Below are positions 19,583-28,896 of a stretch of 64,000 nucleotides of DNA, piece by piece (the first letter of the stretch is position 1; the number at the start of each line of letters is the position of its first letter). The position numbers were made by a program, and so were the translations under genes. The stretch lies in NCBI GenBank assembly GCA_021298195.1, contig JAJTEQ010000001.1:1-64000 (forward strand), read 5' to 3'. The notes below the pieces were generated by a model. That model made no database searches, was not told the DNA's origin, and was given only the letters and a program-made list of their open reading frames with translations. The stretch is from Ilumatobacteraceae bacterium (lineage in GTDB: Bacteria; Actinomycetota; Acidimicrobiia; Acidimicrobiales; Ilumatobacteraceae).

Positions 19583-20256
19583 GCTGCCTGCCTCCACACG
19601 GCCAGAACGTGACGCTGCTCGTCGACTCGGGAGCGGTGCGAGAAGAACAGATCCCCCCGACACCCGGTGCACCATCCGATGTCGATGACGCGAACGCCCG
19701 GGACCGCACGGCGCAACTCGGCCACGACGAGAGCGCCCATGTCCAACGCGGGCCGCCCCTGCCGATCGACCGTTCGGACGTGCGAACCGAAGGTGCGCTC
19801 CATGAGATCCAGGTCGTCGGCACCGAACTCGTAGCAACACGCGCCGATGTGCGCGCCGATCACCGCGGTGGACGGCGGATCCGATCGTCGAACGAGTTCC
19901 TCGATGGCGACGTCGAGGACTCCGGCGTGTGCACCCCGCCAACCGACGTGGGCTCCGGCGATCCATTCGCGACCGAGCAGCACGACCGGGACGCAGTCCC
20001 CCACCCACATCCCGAGCACCGCATCGTTCGTGCGCGTGAGCAGAACGTCACCGATCGAACCATCGTGATCCCCCGGGCCGTTCACCTCGTGCGCGACGAT
20101 TCCATGGTCCTCGGTCAGTTGGGTCCATGTCTTGGACGACAACGCGCGACGATTCGCGGGGTTCAGCGGAGAGCGCGGATGAAAGTCGCCGTCGAGACGC
20201 GTGGAGTGAACGATTCGCACGTCGGGTCGTTCGACCACGTGGATGAACGCGGGCAC
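19579..20256 (-). CDS. pgeF: YfiH/PgeF family (peptidoglycan editing factor / LACC1-like)
   Basis: The family includes E. coli YfiH (PgeF), which prevents misincorporation of serine-containing muropeptides, and LACC1-type purine nucleoside enzymes. The 225-residue protein has the metal site motifs: GDCVPVVL, AGAHVGWRGAHAGV and IGAHIGACCYEFG, with the C-terminal TGCRGDLFFSHR. It lies 13 nt after ftsZ, and its stop overlaps yggS. Which of the two activities it has cannot be decided from sequence. Confidence 0.92.
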   Translation of the reverse strand: MPAFIHVVERPDVRIVHSTRLDGDFHPRSPLNPANRRALSSKTWTQLTEDHGIVAHEVNGPGDHDGSIGDVLLTRTNDAVLGMWVGDCVPVVLLGREWIAGAHVGWRGAHAGVLDVAIEELVRRSDPPSTAVIGAHIGACCYEFGADDLDLMERTFGSHVRTVDRQGRPALDMGALVVAELRRAVPGVRVIDIGWCTGCRGDLFFSHRSRVDEQRHVLAVWRQAA

Positions 20257-20269
20257 GTCGCCCGCCGAG

Positions 20270-21391
20270 TCACTTCAGGAACGACGGGACGTCGAAGTCG
20301 TCGTCACCATCGTCGGACGGACCGGCCGGGTCGCTCGCGAAGATGTCCTTGGGCGCCGGGGCGGAAGCCGGACGGCTCTCGCGGGCCGGAGCGGCACCAC
20401 GACCGGCGGGACGTCCGGTCGGACGCACCTGGGGCGCGCCGTCCCAACGATCGAAACCAGCGGCGATCACGGTGACCTTCACCTCGTCACCCATGTCGTC
20501 GTTGATCACGGTTCCGAAGATGATGTTGGCGTCCTGGTGAGCGATTCCGTGGATGATCTCGGCGGCCTCGTTCATCTCCATGAGGGTCATGGTGGACGGA
20601 CCGGTGACGTTCAGCAAAACGCCGCGCGCACCCTCGATGGACGCTTCGAGAAGATTGCTGGACAGCGCCTTCAGCGCGGCGTCGCGAGCCCGGCTGTCAC
20701 CGCTGGCGGTGCCGATACCCATGAGGGCCGAGCCGGCGTTCTGCAACGTCATCTTGACGTCGGCGAAGTCGGTGTTGATCAGTCCCGGGTTCGTGATGAG
20801 CTCCGAGATACCCGAGACACCGCTGTAGAGAACCTCGTCGGCGCGACCGAACGCCTCCATCACGGTGTCACGAGCGTCGACCACGGACAACAGACGATCG
20901 TTCGGGACGACGATGAGAGTGTCGACCTTCTCCTTGAGCTTGGCGATGCCCGCATCGGCCTGCACGGCGCGACGACGGCCCTCGAACGAGAACGGGCGGG
21001 TGACGATGCCGATCGTGAGGGCACCGAGACTCTTGGCCACTTCGGCCACCACCGGAGCGGCTCCGGTTCCGGTTCCGCCACCTTCGCCGGCGGCGATGAA
21101 CACCATGTCGGCACCCTTGAGAGCATCCTCGATCTCGTCACGGTGCGCCTCGGCGGCTTGGCGACCGACCTCGGGGTCGCTTCCCGCACCGAGACCACGC
21201 GTCAATTCACGACCGACGTCCAGCTTCAGTTCGGCGTCGCTGGTCATCAACGCCTGGATGTCGGTGTTGATGGCGATGAACTCGACTCCGCGCAGGTTGC
21301 GCTCGATCATGCGGTTCACCGCGTTCACGCCGCCGCCGCCGACGCCGATCACCTTGATCTGGCAGATGTAGTTGTTCTGTCCACCAACCAT
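20270..21391 (-). CDS. ftsZ: Cell division protein FtsZ
   Basis: FtsZ is the tubulin-like GTPase that forms the division ring. The 373-residue protein has the tubulin signature [10 protein letters not shown] (104-113), [16 protein letters not shown], the T7 synergy region NTDFADVKM, and a variable linker from about 318. It ends in the conserved C-terminal peptide [11 protein letters not shown], which binds SepF and other partners. The ATG is preceded by GGAGGA. The gene has its own structured 230-nt leader. Confidence 0.98.
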   Translation of the reverse strand: MVGGQNNYICQIKVIGVGGGGVNAVNRMIERNLRGVEFIAINTDIQALMTSDAELKLDVGRELTRGLGAGSDPEVGRQAAEAHRDEIEDALKGADMVFIAAGEGGGTGTGAAPVVAEVAKSLGALTIGIVTRPFSFEGRRRAVQADAGIAKLKEKVDTLIVVPNDRLLSVVDARDTVMEAFGRADEVLYSGVSGISELITNPGLINTDFADVKMTLQNAGSALMGIGTASGDSRARDAALKALSSNLLEASIEGARGVLLNVTGPSTMTLMEMNEAAEIIHGIAHQDANIIFGTVINDDMGDEVKVTVIAAGFDRWDGAPQVRPTGRPAGRGAAPARESRPASAPAPKDIFASDPAGPSDDGDDDFDVPSFLK

Positions 21392-21621
21392 GCTGGGAGA
21401 CTCCTCCGCTTTCGGGCTGTCGGCGGAGCCGACGGCCTGTTGTTACTACTTCGGTCGTGCTTTTTCGATCGTCCTGAAATTACGCCGACCGGACCGGACG
21501 ATCCGCCCGGGCCGGTTGTGGGCGTAATTCTCCCACTTTCCCCGCGGCAATGGGGGGATACCCCGCCACCGCGGTCCGACAAAGTCCTGCTAGGAGCACC
21601 CGAAAGGTCGGCGCGACCACC
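21392..21621 (-). promoter_or_regulatory. ftsQ-ftsZ intergenic region with inverted repeats (ftsZ leader)
   Basis: No gene fits in these 230 bases, in contrast to the 4-nt overlaps elsewhere in the cluster. Two inverted repeats stand out: AATTACGCC (21478-21486) with GGCGTAATT (21521-21529), whose inner arms also partly pair, and GTCGGC-gga-GCCGAC (21419-21433) just upstream of the ribosome binding site. The GGAGGA itself sits in a small GGAG/CTCC fold. This fits a promoter plus structured leader controlling ftsZ dose, as other actinobacteria have ftsZ promoters here. No convincing -10/-35 pair could be fixed by eye. Confidence 0.5.
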
Positions 21622-22779
21622 TCACCGGACGCTCGGCTCACCACTGGAGACGTCGATGATGGCGTACTTGCTCGAACCCTGCTTCTTGATCTCGTTCACC
21701 ACACCGACCAATTTGGTCTGGAAATCGTCGGGCCGGCCGAACAGAACCTCGACCTCGTCGGTGAGGGCCATCGACACCTCACCTTCGGCCGAGACCGCCA
21801 TGGACACCAGACGTGCGCGCAAATCACTCGGGAGCGCGTTGACCAGTTGTGCCGCCCCGAGGAACGGTTGACCCACCGAATCTCCGGCCGACAAGTTGGG
21901 ACCGGTCCCTCGAATCGGGACGTAATCCAACGGATCACCCTCGATGACGTCCAACACGCGCCCGTCACGATCGATCACCCGGTTGAAACCGTCGACCGCG
22001 CGATAGAAGCCGATCGGCTCGCGTTCGACGATCTGAATGAGGACCCTCGAGGGCAAGTGAGAGGACAACGACACCTCGCGAACCCACGGGATCGCCTCCA
22101 GTCGCAGCTCGGCCCCGTGAAGGTCGGCGGTGAGGATGGGCTCACCTTTCAGGTCCGAAATCACCTCGCCGAGCACGGTGGGGTCGGCGTACACGTTGCC
22201 CTCGACCTGAACGTTGCGAATGGACAAGATGGGAGAGGTCAACAGAAGAAGCACGACCAGCACCACGGCCACGGCGATTCCGACCACGGAGAACCAACGC
22301 AACCGTCGACGTCCCGCGGCTCGGCGGATGGCGATGCGGCGTTGCCGAAAGCGCGACGCTCCCGCCGCAGACGCCGCCGGAGACGCCGCCGGGGCCGGGC
22401 CGGAATCGTCGTCGGAGATGACGACGCGCTTCTTGCCCGAGGTCATCGTCTTCACCGGAGACGTCTTCACCGGAGACGCCTTCACCGGAGACGCCTTCAC
22501 CGGAGACGAGTCGTCCCCGGCACCCTCGGTGTCGGTGTCGTCGTCGACCTGGTTCTTGGATCGGACCCGAGCGAGCCAGCGGCCCACGGGGAATCGCCGG
22601 GGTCGGGCCGCGTCCTGCGACCCGTCACCACCACCGGACGCGCCCGCGTCCGCGGAATCCCCAGTGGCGTCCTCGTCGGAGAAGACCGCCGAGAGTTCGG
22701 CCTGCACCTCATCGGAGATGGTCGCGGCGAAATCGGTGGCGATCTCGCTCGTGGGATCCACGGGGCGGTCAGCGGCCAT
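21622..22779 (-). CDS. ftsQ: Cell division protein FtsQ with a long cytoplasmic extension
   Basis: FtsQ bridges division proteins in the membrane. After a long N-terminal region (about 155 residues, first acidic, then with four SPVK units and an Arg-rich patch) comes a single membrane helix (FSVVGIAVAVVLVVLLLLT). A POTRA domain follows (ILSIRNVQVEGNVYADPTVL...GEPILTADL) and a beta domain ending at ISDVSSGE-like sequence. The N-terminal region is longer than in most FtsQ proteins. The chosen ATG (22777-22779) overlaps the murB end by 11 nt; another ATG lies at 22815. Confidence 0.92.
   Translation of the reverse strand: MAADRPVDPTSEIATDFAATISDEVQAELSAVFSDEDATGDSADAGASGGGDGSQDAARPRRFPVGRWLARVRSKNQVDDDTDTEGAGDDSSPVKASPVKASPVKTSPVKTMTSGKKRVVISDDDSGPAPAASPAASAAGASRFRQRRIAIRRAAGRRRLRWFSVVGIAVAVVLVVLLLLTSPILSIRNVQVEGNVYADPTVLGEVISDLKGEPILTADLHGAELRLEAIPWVREVSLSSHLPSRVLIQIVEREPIGFYRAVDGFNRVIDRDGRVLDVIEGDPLDYVPIRGTGPNLSAGDSVGQPFLGAAQLVNALPSDLRARLVSMAVSAEGEVSMALTDEVEVLFGRPDDFQTKLVGVVNEIKKQGSSKYAIIDVSSGEPSVR
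22450..22509. repeat. Four 15-bp tandem repeats in ftsQ (SPVK units)
   Basis: Four units of 15 bp, identical except for the last base, occur at 22450-22464, 22465-22479, 22480-22494 and 22495-22509. On the coding strand they specify S-P-V-K followed by A or T. The near-perfect DNA identity points to recent expansion; the length is a multiple of 3, so copy number can change without a frameshift. Confidence 0.9.
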
Positions 22780-23746
22780 CGTCGTCTCCGTCGGCCGAAC
22801 GCGGAAGTCGGACATCGTCGAAGACGTGCGCGTCGGGGAACCCCACCAGTCGAACCTCGCTGCGCATCACGTAGCCAGTCTTGTCGGCGACCACCTGTCG
22901 AACGTGGGACATCACCGCGACCACGTCGTCGGAGCGTCCACCCTCGTCGGCCTGGATGAAGTTCGCGTGCTTGGTGGAGACCGATGCCGTCCCGATGCGC
23001 AGACCACGCAAACCGCAGTCGTCGATCAACCGACCCGCCGCCACCTCACCGGGAACCGGATTCACGAACACCGACCCGGCGTTCTGCCCGCCGGGCTGGT
23101 TTTCGCGCCGCCAGCGCACGATCTCCTCGATCGTCGCTTCGCACGACTCCCGAACTCCCGCGGACAGCGCGAGACGCACGCCGAGCACGACACGCTCGTC
23201 ACCGATCGTCGAACCCCGGAAGCGCAACCCGAGATCGGCGGCTCGAACCTCCCGAGTCGATCCGTCGCGCCAGTCGAACAGCCGAGCGTCGACCAACGAC
23301 GCATTCATGTCGGACCCGTGTCCACCGGCGTTCATTCGCACGGCACCACCGACGGTTCCCGGGACACCGACCGCCCATTCGAAGCCGGTCAGACCGGCAG
23401 CCGCGGTGCGTCGGGCCAGAACCGGAAGGGGAACCGCCGCACCGGACGCCACCGACGCATCGTCGACTCGCAGGTCGATGTTCGAGGCGAAGTCCCCCAG
23501 TTGGACGACGATGCCGGCGAAACCGCGGTCGCTGACGAGCATGTTGCTTCCCCGCCCGATCACGAGCACCGGCAGCGAAAGTGTCCCGGCGGCCTCGGCC
23601 ACTCGCGACAGCTGTTCCTCCTCGTCCACCCGAACGAAAACCGCGGCGCGACCGCCGACTCGATACGTCGTGAGCGTGGCCACCGGATGATCGATCAGGA
23701 CGTTGTCGCCGATGAGCCGACGAAGGCTCCGTGCATCGACGTTCAC
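22769..23746 (-). CDS. murB: UDP-N-acetylenolpyruvoylglucosamine reductase (MurB)
   Basis: MurB reduces UDP-GlcNAc-enolpyruvate to UDP-MurNAc. The 325-residue FAD protein has [15 protein letters not shown], the FAD loop [28 protein letters not shown], the active-site serine in NAGSVFVNP, and the C-terminal HANFI. The start is the GTG (23744-23746) that overlaps the murC stop (GTGA); the reading frame extends further upstream only as a shadow of murC. Its end overlaps ftsQ. Confidence 0.95.
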   Translation of the reverse strand: MNVDARSLRRLIGDNVLIDHPVATLTTYRVGGRAAVFVRVDEEEQLSRVAEAAGTLSLPVLVIGRGSNMLVSDRGFAGIVVQLGDFASNIDLRVDDASVASGAAVPLPVLARRTAAAGLTGFEWAVGVPGTVGGAVRMNAGGHGSDMNASLVDARLFDWRDGSTREVRAADLGLRFRGSTIGDERVVLGVRLALSAGVRESCEATIEEIVRWRRENQPGGQNAGSVFVNPVPGEVAAGRLIDDCGLRGLRIGTASVSTKHANFIQADEGGRSDDVVAVMSHVRQVVADKTGYVMRSEVRLVGFPDAHVFDDVRLPRSADGDDDGR

Positions 23747-25140
23747 GGTGCACCGCGCAGCGCGAGGATCTCTCGCGGCAGAGTCTCGACGTCGCCACAA
23801 CCCATCGAGATGCACACGTCGCCGGATCGAACGAGCGCCGACACCGTGGTCGCCAACCGCGAACGATCGGGTTCGTACACCACGTCGAGGTCCGGGCGCG
23901 CCGCTCGAACCGCATCGGCGACCAGACGGCCGGTCACACCGGGAATGGGCGTCGTTCCCGACGCGTAAACGTCGGTCACCACCACCAGATCGGCCGATCC
24001 GAACGCGGGTCCGTACTCGGGCGACATCTTCGCCATGCGGTTGAATCGATTCGGCTGGAAGACCGCGACGATCCGCGTCCAACCGTCTCCGCTCGTGCGC
24101 GCCGCGGTCAGCACCGCGTCGATCTCCCGGGGCAAGTGCGCGTAGTCGTCGACGAAGGTGGCACCGTCGATCGCACCGACGATCTGGAAACGACGGTCGA
24201 CGCCGCCGAAGACCGCGATGGCATCCACCGCCGCCGCCGGGTCGACCCCCACGGCCGAGACCATGGCGATGACCGCGGTCGCGTTGGCCACGTTGTGGGT
24301 TCCTCGCAGAGGACTCTGGACGGTGATCGACGCCCCCGACGGATCACGCACCACGAAGGACGTGACACCGTCGGATGCTCTCACCGCCGACCAACGGAAG
24401 TCCGCATGGTCCGACGATCCGTAGGTGATCCACGCGATGTCGGCGTGACGCGAGACGATGGCCGCGATCGACGGATCGTCGATGCACACGACACGAGGGC
24501 CGGACACGCCGACCAGGTAATCCTCGAAGGCCGTGACCAAACCGTCGAAATCGCCGTAGTGATCCAAATGATCGCGGTCGATGTTGGTCAGGATCGTTCC
24601 CGACAGGGGAAGGCGCAGATGGGTGCCGTCGCTCTCGTCCGCTTCGACGACCATGAAGTCGCCATCGGTCCAGCGCGCCCCGGTTCCCTCGTCCCGCAGA
24701 TCCGCTCCCACGACGAACGACGGGTCGAGTCCGGCCGCTTCCAGGGATCGCACCAGCAGAGACGTGGTGGTCGTCTTGCCGTGGGTGCCCGCGACGGCGA
24801 GCGATCGCCGACGAGCGCACAATGCGGCCAACATGTCGGCCCGCGTGAGGTCGGGAATTCCTGAGTCACGGGCCCGGACCCGTTCGATGTTCGACGCCGG
24901 GATCGCGGTCGACGACGTCACCGCGTCGCAACCCGCGACGACCGATGCCTCGTGGCCGATGTTGACACGCACCCCGAGCGCCCTCATTCTCTCCACCACG
25001 TCCGAATCGTGGATGTCGCTGCCCGACACGTCGTGACCCATCTGCGCCAGGCAGGTCGCGATGGCGTTCATCCCCGGACCGCCGACGCCCACCACGTGGA
25101 CTCGGCGGCGACGAGACAGGTCGAACGGAACCGACGTCAC
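23743..25140 (-). CDS. murC: UDP-N-acetylmuramate--L-alanine ligase (MurC)
   Basis: MurC adds L-Ala to UDP-MurNAc. The 465-residue ligase has the N-terminal nucleotide fold (HVVGVGGPGMNAIA), the ATP loop GTHGKTTTT, EADESDGT, the central NIDRDHLDHYGD, and the C-terminal DDYAHLPREI. That last motif is usually DDYGHHPTE; one His and the Thr differ here while the first His, Pro and Glu remain. Overlaps murG upstream (ATGA) and murB downstream (GTGA). Confidence 0.95.
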   Translation of the reverse strand: MTSVPFDLSRRRRVHVVGVGGPGMNAIATCLAQMGHDVSGSDIHDSDVVERMRALGVRVNIGHEASVVAGCDAVTSSTAIPASNIERVRARDSGIPDLTRADMLAALCARRRSLAVAGTHGKTTTTSLLVRSLEAAGLDPSFVVGADLRDEGTGARWTDGDFMVVEADESDGTHLRLPLSGTILTNIDRDHLDHYGDFDGLVTAFEDYLVGVSGPRVVCIDDPSIAAIVSRHADIAWITYGSSDHADFRWSAVRASDGVTSFVVRDPSGASITVQSPLRGTHNVANATAVIAMVSAVGVDPAAAVDAIAVFGGVDRRFQIVGAIDGATFVDDYAHLPREIDAVLTAARTSGDGWTRIVAVFQPNRFNRMAKMSPEYGPAFGSADLVVVTDVYASGTTPIPGVTGRLVADAVRAARPDLDVVYEPDRSRLATTVSALVRSGDVCISMGCGDVETLPREILALRGAP

Positions 25141-26267
25141 GACCGAACTCCGGCGACCTCTTCGATCAGATCGGTGATGGCGCCCCGACGATTGGGCTCA
25201 CCGAGCGCACGCGCGTTCGCCTCCAAACGCCGCCGAGCGTCCGCATCGCCCCGCAACTCGCCGACGATCGTCGTCAAACGGGACGACACGTCGTCCTCTT
25301 CCAACATGATCGCGGCATCGACGTCACTCAACCAGGCCACGTTGGTGCGTTGGTGATCCTCAGCGGCACCCGACCACGGCACGAGAACGGCCGGTAATCC
25401 CACCGTCGCGACATCGGCCACCGTGCCGGCACCTCCCCGGCCGATCAGCACGTCACACGCTCCGTAGACGTCCGACATCCGCTCCTCGTAACCCACGACG
25501 CGGTACCAGATGCCATCGGAGCCGTCCCGCTCGATCCCGCCGTCGCGTCGATGCTCGTCGACGAAGCGCTCACCGACCACGTGGAACACGGCGAGAGAAC
25601 GATCATCGGACGATTCTCCCACGAGGGACAGAACGGATCGGTTCAGCACCCGGGATCCGAGCGAGCCACCGATCACGGCCACGAGGAATCGGTCGGCCGG
25701 CACTCCCAAGCGCTCTCGCGACTCCCGACGATCGCGCTCACGATCCACGACGCGGATCGCGCGTCGTACCGGCGCTCCGGTCCATCGCGCGCGCGCAAGA
25801 TCGGATCCCGGGAAGGCGGTGGCCGTGGCGGCCGCGAAACGCGAGGTCAGTCGACTCGAACGTCCGGGTGTGCGGTCATAGGAGACGACCACCACCGGAA
25901 CGCGAAGTTTGCGGGCCGCCAGCACCGCCGGCAGGCTCGCGTAACCACCCACGCTCACCACCACACGAGGTCGGTCGCTTCGCATCACGCGCAGGGCCGA
26001 CCGACGGGCGCGCAGCAACTTGGGAACGAACGAGAGGTTCCGGACGATCGAACGCGGCGACACGTCCCGTTGCAGACCGACGACGTCGAAGAAATGATGC
26101 TCGACCCCCGTGGGCGGAACCAGTCGCGTTTCGATGCCGCGCTCGGCGCCCATGTAGACGATCTCCCCGATGGAATGACCGCGATCGACCAGGCCTTCGA
26201 CGATGGCCAGCGCCGGCAGCACGTGCCCGGCGGTGCCTCCGCCCGCGATCACCGCGAATCGGGTCAT
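25137..26267 (-). CDS. murG: UDP-GlcNAc--undecaprenyl-PP-MurNAc-pentapeptide GlcNAc transferase (MurG)
   Basis: MurG converts lipid I to lipid II at the inner membrane face. The 376-residue GT28 protein has the N-terminal glycine loop AGGGTAGHVLPALAI, VSVGGYASLPAVLAA, GGSLGSRVLNRSV and the UDP-GlcNAc-binding GRGGAGTVADVATVGLPAVLVPW...EDHQ. The usual E-Q-N motif after 'PVV' is replaced by SYDRTPG. ATG at 26265-26267 overlaps the ftsW stop. Confidence 0.94.
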   Translation of the reverse strand: MTRFAVIAGGGTAGHVLPALAIVEGLVDRGHSIGEIVYMGAERGIETRLVPPTGVEHHFFDVVGLQRDVSPRSIVRNLSFVPKLLRARRSALRVMRSDRPRVVVSVGGYASLPAVLAARKLRVPVVVVSYDRTPGRSSRLTSRFAAATATAFPGSDLARARWTGAPVRRAIRVVDRERDRRESRERLGVPADRFLVAVIGGSLGSRVLNRSVLSLVGESSDDRSLAVFHVVGERFVDEHRRDGGIERDGSDGIWYRVVGYEERMSDVYGACDVLIGRGGAGTVADVATVGLPAVLVPWSGAAEDHQRTNVAWLSDVDAAIMLEEDDVSSRLTTIVGELRGDADARRRLEANARALGEPNRRGAITDLIEEVAGVRS

Positions 26268-27511
26268 CGAGGTCGACGGGCCACGTTCATCAACAGCCCC
26301 GAGGCCACCATCGACACGATCAACGACGAACCACCGAACGAGATGAAGGGAAGCGTCAATCCGGTGACGGGGATGACGGCGACGACTCCCCCGATGTTGA
26401 CGCAGATCTGGATGAGGAACCAGCCGGAGATACCCCCGGCCAACAATCGTCCGAAGCTCGTGCGACACGAGATGGCGGCCTGGAAGCCGAAATAGATGAG
26501 GAAGGTGAACAGGGCGAGGAGTCCGATCACCCCGAGAAAGCCCATCTCCTCGGCCAGCGTCGAGAAGATGAAGTCGCTGTGGGCCAACGGCACGTAACCC
26601 CACTTGCCGGTACCGGCACCGATCCCGGTTCCGGTCACTCCGCCGTTCGACAGGCTGATCAGGGATTGGTACACCTGATACGTCGCGTGCTCACGATTCG
26701 CGTACAGATCAAAGAACGACGTGATGCGCACGAACTTGTCGGGACGCAAGGCGATGATCAAAGCGCCCAGAGCCGAGCCGGCCACGGCCACCGTCAACAT
26801 CGGGAGCATCGGCGCACCGGCGAGGAAGAGCACGACGAAACCGATACCGAGCATGACCGCGCACGAGCCGAAGTCGCTCTGCACCAACGACATCCCCGCG
26901 CCCGCCAGCACGACGAAACCGAACGGCTTCATGGTGACACGCCAGTCGTGCATCCGATCCATACGACGTGACAGAAGGTCGGCGCCGTGGATGACGATGA
27001 ACAACTTCATGAACTCCGACGGCTGGAATCGTTGATCGAACAGTTCGATCCAGGCGCGAGCACCGTTCACCTCCTTGCCGAGTCCGGGGAACCACGCCAA
27101 CGACATCAGGGCGAGGCCACACCAAGGAGCGACACGAGCGAACTTGTGGAGGATCTCGAGCTTCAACTTGTAAGCGAAGACCATGCCCACGGCACCCATA
27201 CCGGCGTAGAAGCTCTGACGGCGGAAGTACTTCCACGCCGAGTCACCACGATTGAACGAGAAGATCGAGGACGAGGACATGACCATCACGAGGCCGAACA
27301 ACACGAGAATGATCGAGACCGCGGCGATGACGTAATAGCCCACGGGCTTGGGGTCCCGCGACGTGGCGTCCTGGTACCGCGACCGCAGACCACCCTCGCC
27401 CGTGCGAATGCGTTGGGCGCGCTCGTACGCCGCCCGTCGACGATCGGCGAGGTTGTCGGCGGAGCGACCCCCCGACTTCCCGCGGGACTTCTGACCGATC
27501 GCGATCGTCAC
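26264..27511 (-). CDS. ftsW: Peptidoglycan polymerase FtsW (SEDS family)
   Basis: FtsW polymerises lipid II at the septum together with FtsI. The 415-residue protein has a 45-residue basic cytoplasmic N-terminus, then about ten membrane helices (first: YYVIAAVSIILVLFGLVMVMSSSS). Family motifs include GKEVNGARAWI, FQPSEFMKL, LVQSDFGS, HSDFIFSTLAEEMGF and the C-terminal TGLTLPFISFGGSSL. The start is the GTG (27509-27511), which overlaps the murD stop (GTGA). Confidence 0.95.
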   Translation of the reverse strand: MTIAIGQKSRGKSGGRSADNLADRRRAAYERAQRIRTGEGGLRSRYQDATSRDPKPVGYYVIAAVSIILVLFGLVMVMSSSSIFSFNRGDSAWKYFRRQSFYAGMGAVGMVFAYKLKLEILHKFARVAPWCGLALMSLAWFPGLGKEVNGARAWIELFDQRFQPSEFMKLFIVIHGADLLSRRMDRMHDWRVTMKPFGFVVLAGAGMSLVQSDFGSCAVMLGIGFVVLFLAGAPMLPMLTVAVAGSALGALIIALRPDKFVRITSFFDLYANREHATYQVYQSLISLSNGGVTGTGIGAGTGKWGYVPLAHSDFIFSTLAEEMGFLGVIGLLALFTFLIYFGFQAAISCRTSFGRLLAGGISGWFLIQICVNIGGVVAVIPVTGLTLPFISFGGSSLIVSMVASGLLMNVARRPR

Positions 27512-28896
27512 TTTCGTGCTCCTGTCTTGGTCGTCGTGGACTTCTTCGACTTTCCACCCTTGGCCTTGGCCACGTGAGCCCCGACGCAACGAGTGAAATC
27601 GTCGCCTCGTTCCTGATAGCCGCCGTACCAATCGAAGCTGGCGCACGCCGGCGAGAGCAGCACGGTGTCCCCGGACGAGGCCAGCGAGGCGGCTTGTGCG
27701 ACCGCTTCGGCCATGTCCGATGCGCGCCGGACCGTGCGGTGAGCGACGAAGGTTCGTTCGATCTCGTCGGCCGACTCACCGATGGCGACGACACCCTTGA
27801 TGCGATCCGTCGCGGCGGCGAGAACGCCGAGGTCGAGTCCCTTGTTGCGACCACCGGCGATGAGGATCACGTTCTCGAAACCGGCGATGGCGGTGAGGGC
27901 GGCGTGGGGTGTCGTGGCCTTGGAGTCGTCGAACCAGCGCACCCCACCCGCGTCGGCGACCAACTCGATTCGGTGGTGGGGGGCTTCGTAGGTGCGAAGA
28001 GCATCCGAGACCGCTTCCACCGAGGCCAATCCCGGTTCGATGCACAATGCCGACGCCACGAGGGCGTTGGAGATGTCGTGCGGCAGGGCCCGTCGCATGT
28101 TCGTGGCGGCGATGATTTCCCCGGAGGGGCACTCGAGCATTCCGTGGCGCACGCCGTACGTCGACCTTTCGCCACCGATCTCGATGCGGCGGCAACGCAA
28201 CGAATCGAGATGGCGCGACACGACGGGGTCCGTCACGACGCCGACGGCCACGTCGCTCGGACGAACGTTGCGCCAGATCCGGGCCTTGGCGGCCTCGTAC
28301 GTCTCCATCGACGCGTGCCAGTCGAGGTGATCGGGGGCCAGATTCAGCCAGGCCGAGGACTGGGCACGGAACGTCTCGACGAACGCCAGTCGGAAGCTGG
28401 TGGCCTCCACCACGAACACGTCGACGTCCATGTCGAGCGCCTCGACGAGGGGCACGTCGGTGTTGCCGCACGCCACCGCGCGACGACCCGACGCCTCGAT
28501 CATCGCTTCGACCATGGTCACGGTCGTCGTCTTGCCGTCGGTGCCGGTGACCGCGATCATCGGACGGGCACCGCCCGGGCGCGACTGTTCCCACTCGTAG
28601 GCGAGGTCCAGTTCCCCGTACACGGCCTTGCGCTTGGACGCGGCGAGACGGAGGACGGCATGACCCTCGGGAACACCGGGCGCCGGGGCGACCGAGTCGA
28701 CTCCGTCGACAAGTGCCGTGAGCCGACGATCATCCGGGGCTTCGACCAGTTCGACGCCGAGCTTGGACATGGACGAACGTTTGGCGGCGGTCACGTCGTC
28801 ATCGGCGGCCACGACCGAGTAGCCACGGGCGACGAGGGCCTTGGCGGTGGCCGCACCGGCGACTCCGATGCCGTACACGAGAACCCGTTCGCTCAC
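27508..28896 (-). CDS. murD: UDP-N-acetylmuramoylalanine--D-glutamate ligase (MurD)
   Basis: MurD adds D-Glu to UDP-MurNAc-L-Ala. The 462-residue protein has VLVYGIGVAGAATAKAL (N-terminal fold), the ATP loop VTGTDGKTTTV, NLAPDHLDWHAS and the C-terminal DDSKATTPHAALTA and SPACASFDWYGGYQERGDDF. The last residues are a Lys/Thr-rich tail (KGGKSKKSTTTKTGARK) beyond the normal fold. The start is the GTG (28894-28896) overlapping the mraY stop. Confidence 0.95.
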   Translation of the reverse strand: MSERVLVYGIGVAGAATAKALVARGYSVVAADDDVTAAKRSSMSKLGVELVEAPDDRRLTALVDGVDSVAPAPGVPEGHAVLRLAASKRKAVYGELDLAYEWEQSRPGGARPMIAVTGTDGKTTTVTMVEAMIEASGRRAVACGNTDVPLVEALDMDVDVFVVEATSFRLAFVETFRAQSSAWLNLAPDHLDWHASMETYEAAKARIWRNVRPSDVAVGVVTDPVVSRHLDSLRCRRIEIGGERSTYGVRHGMLECPSGEIIAATNMRRALPHDISNALVASALCIEPGLASVEAVSDALRTYEAPHHRIELVADAGGVRWFDDSKATTPHAALTAIAGFENVILIAGGRNKGLDLGVLAAATDRIKGVVAIGESADEIERTFVAHRTVRRASDMAEAVAQAASLASSGDTVLLSPACASFDWYGGYQERGDDFTRCVGAHVAKAKGGKSKKSTTTKTGARK

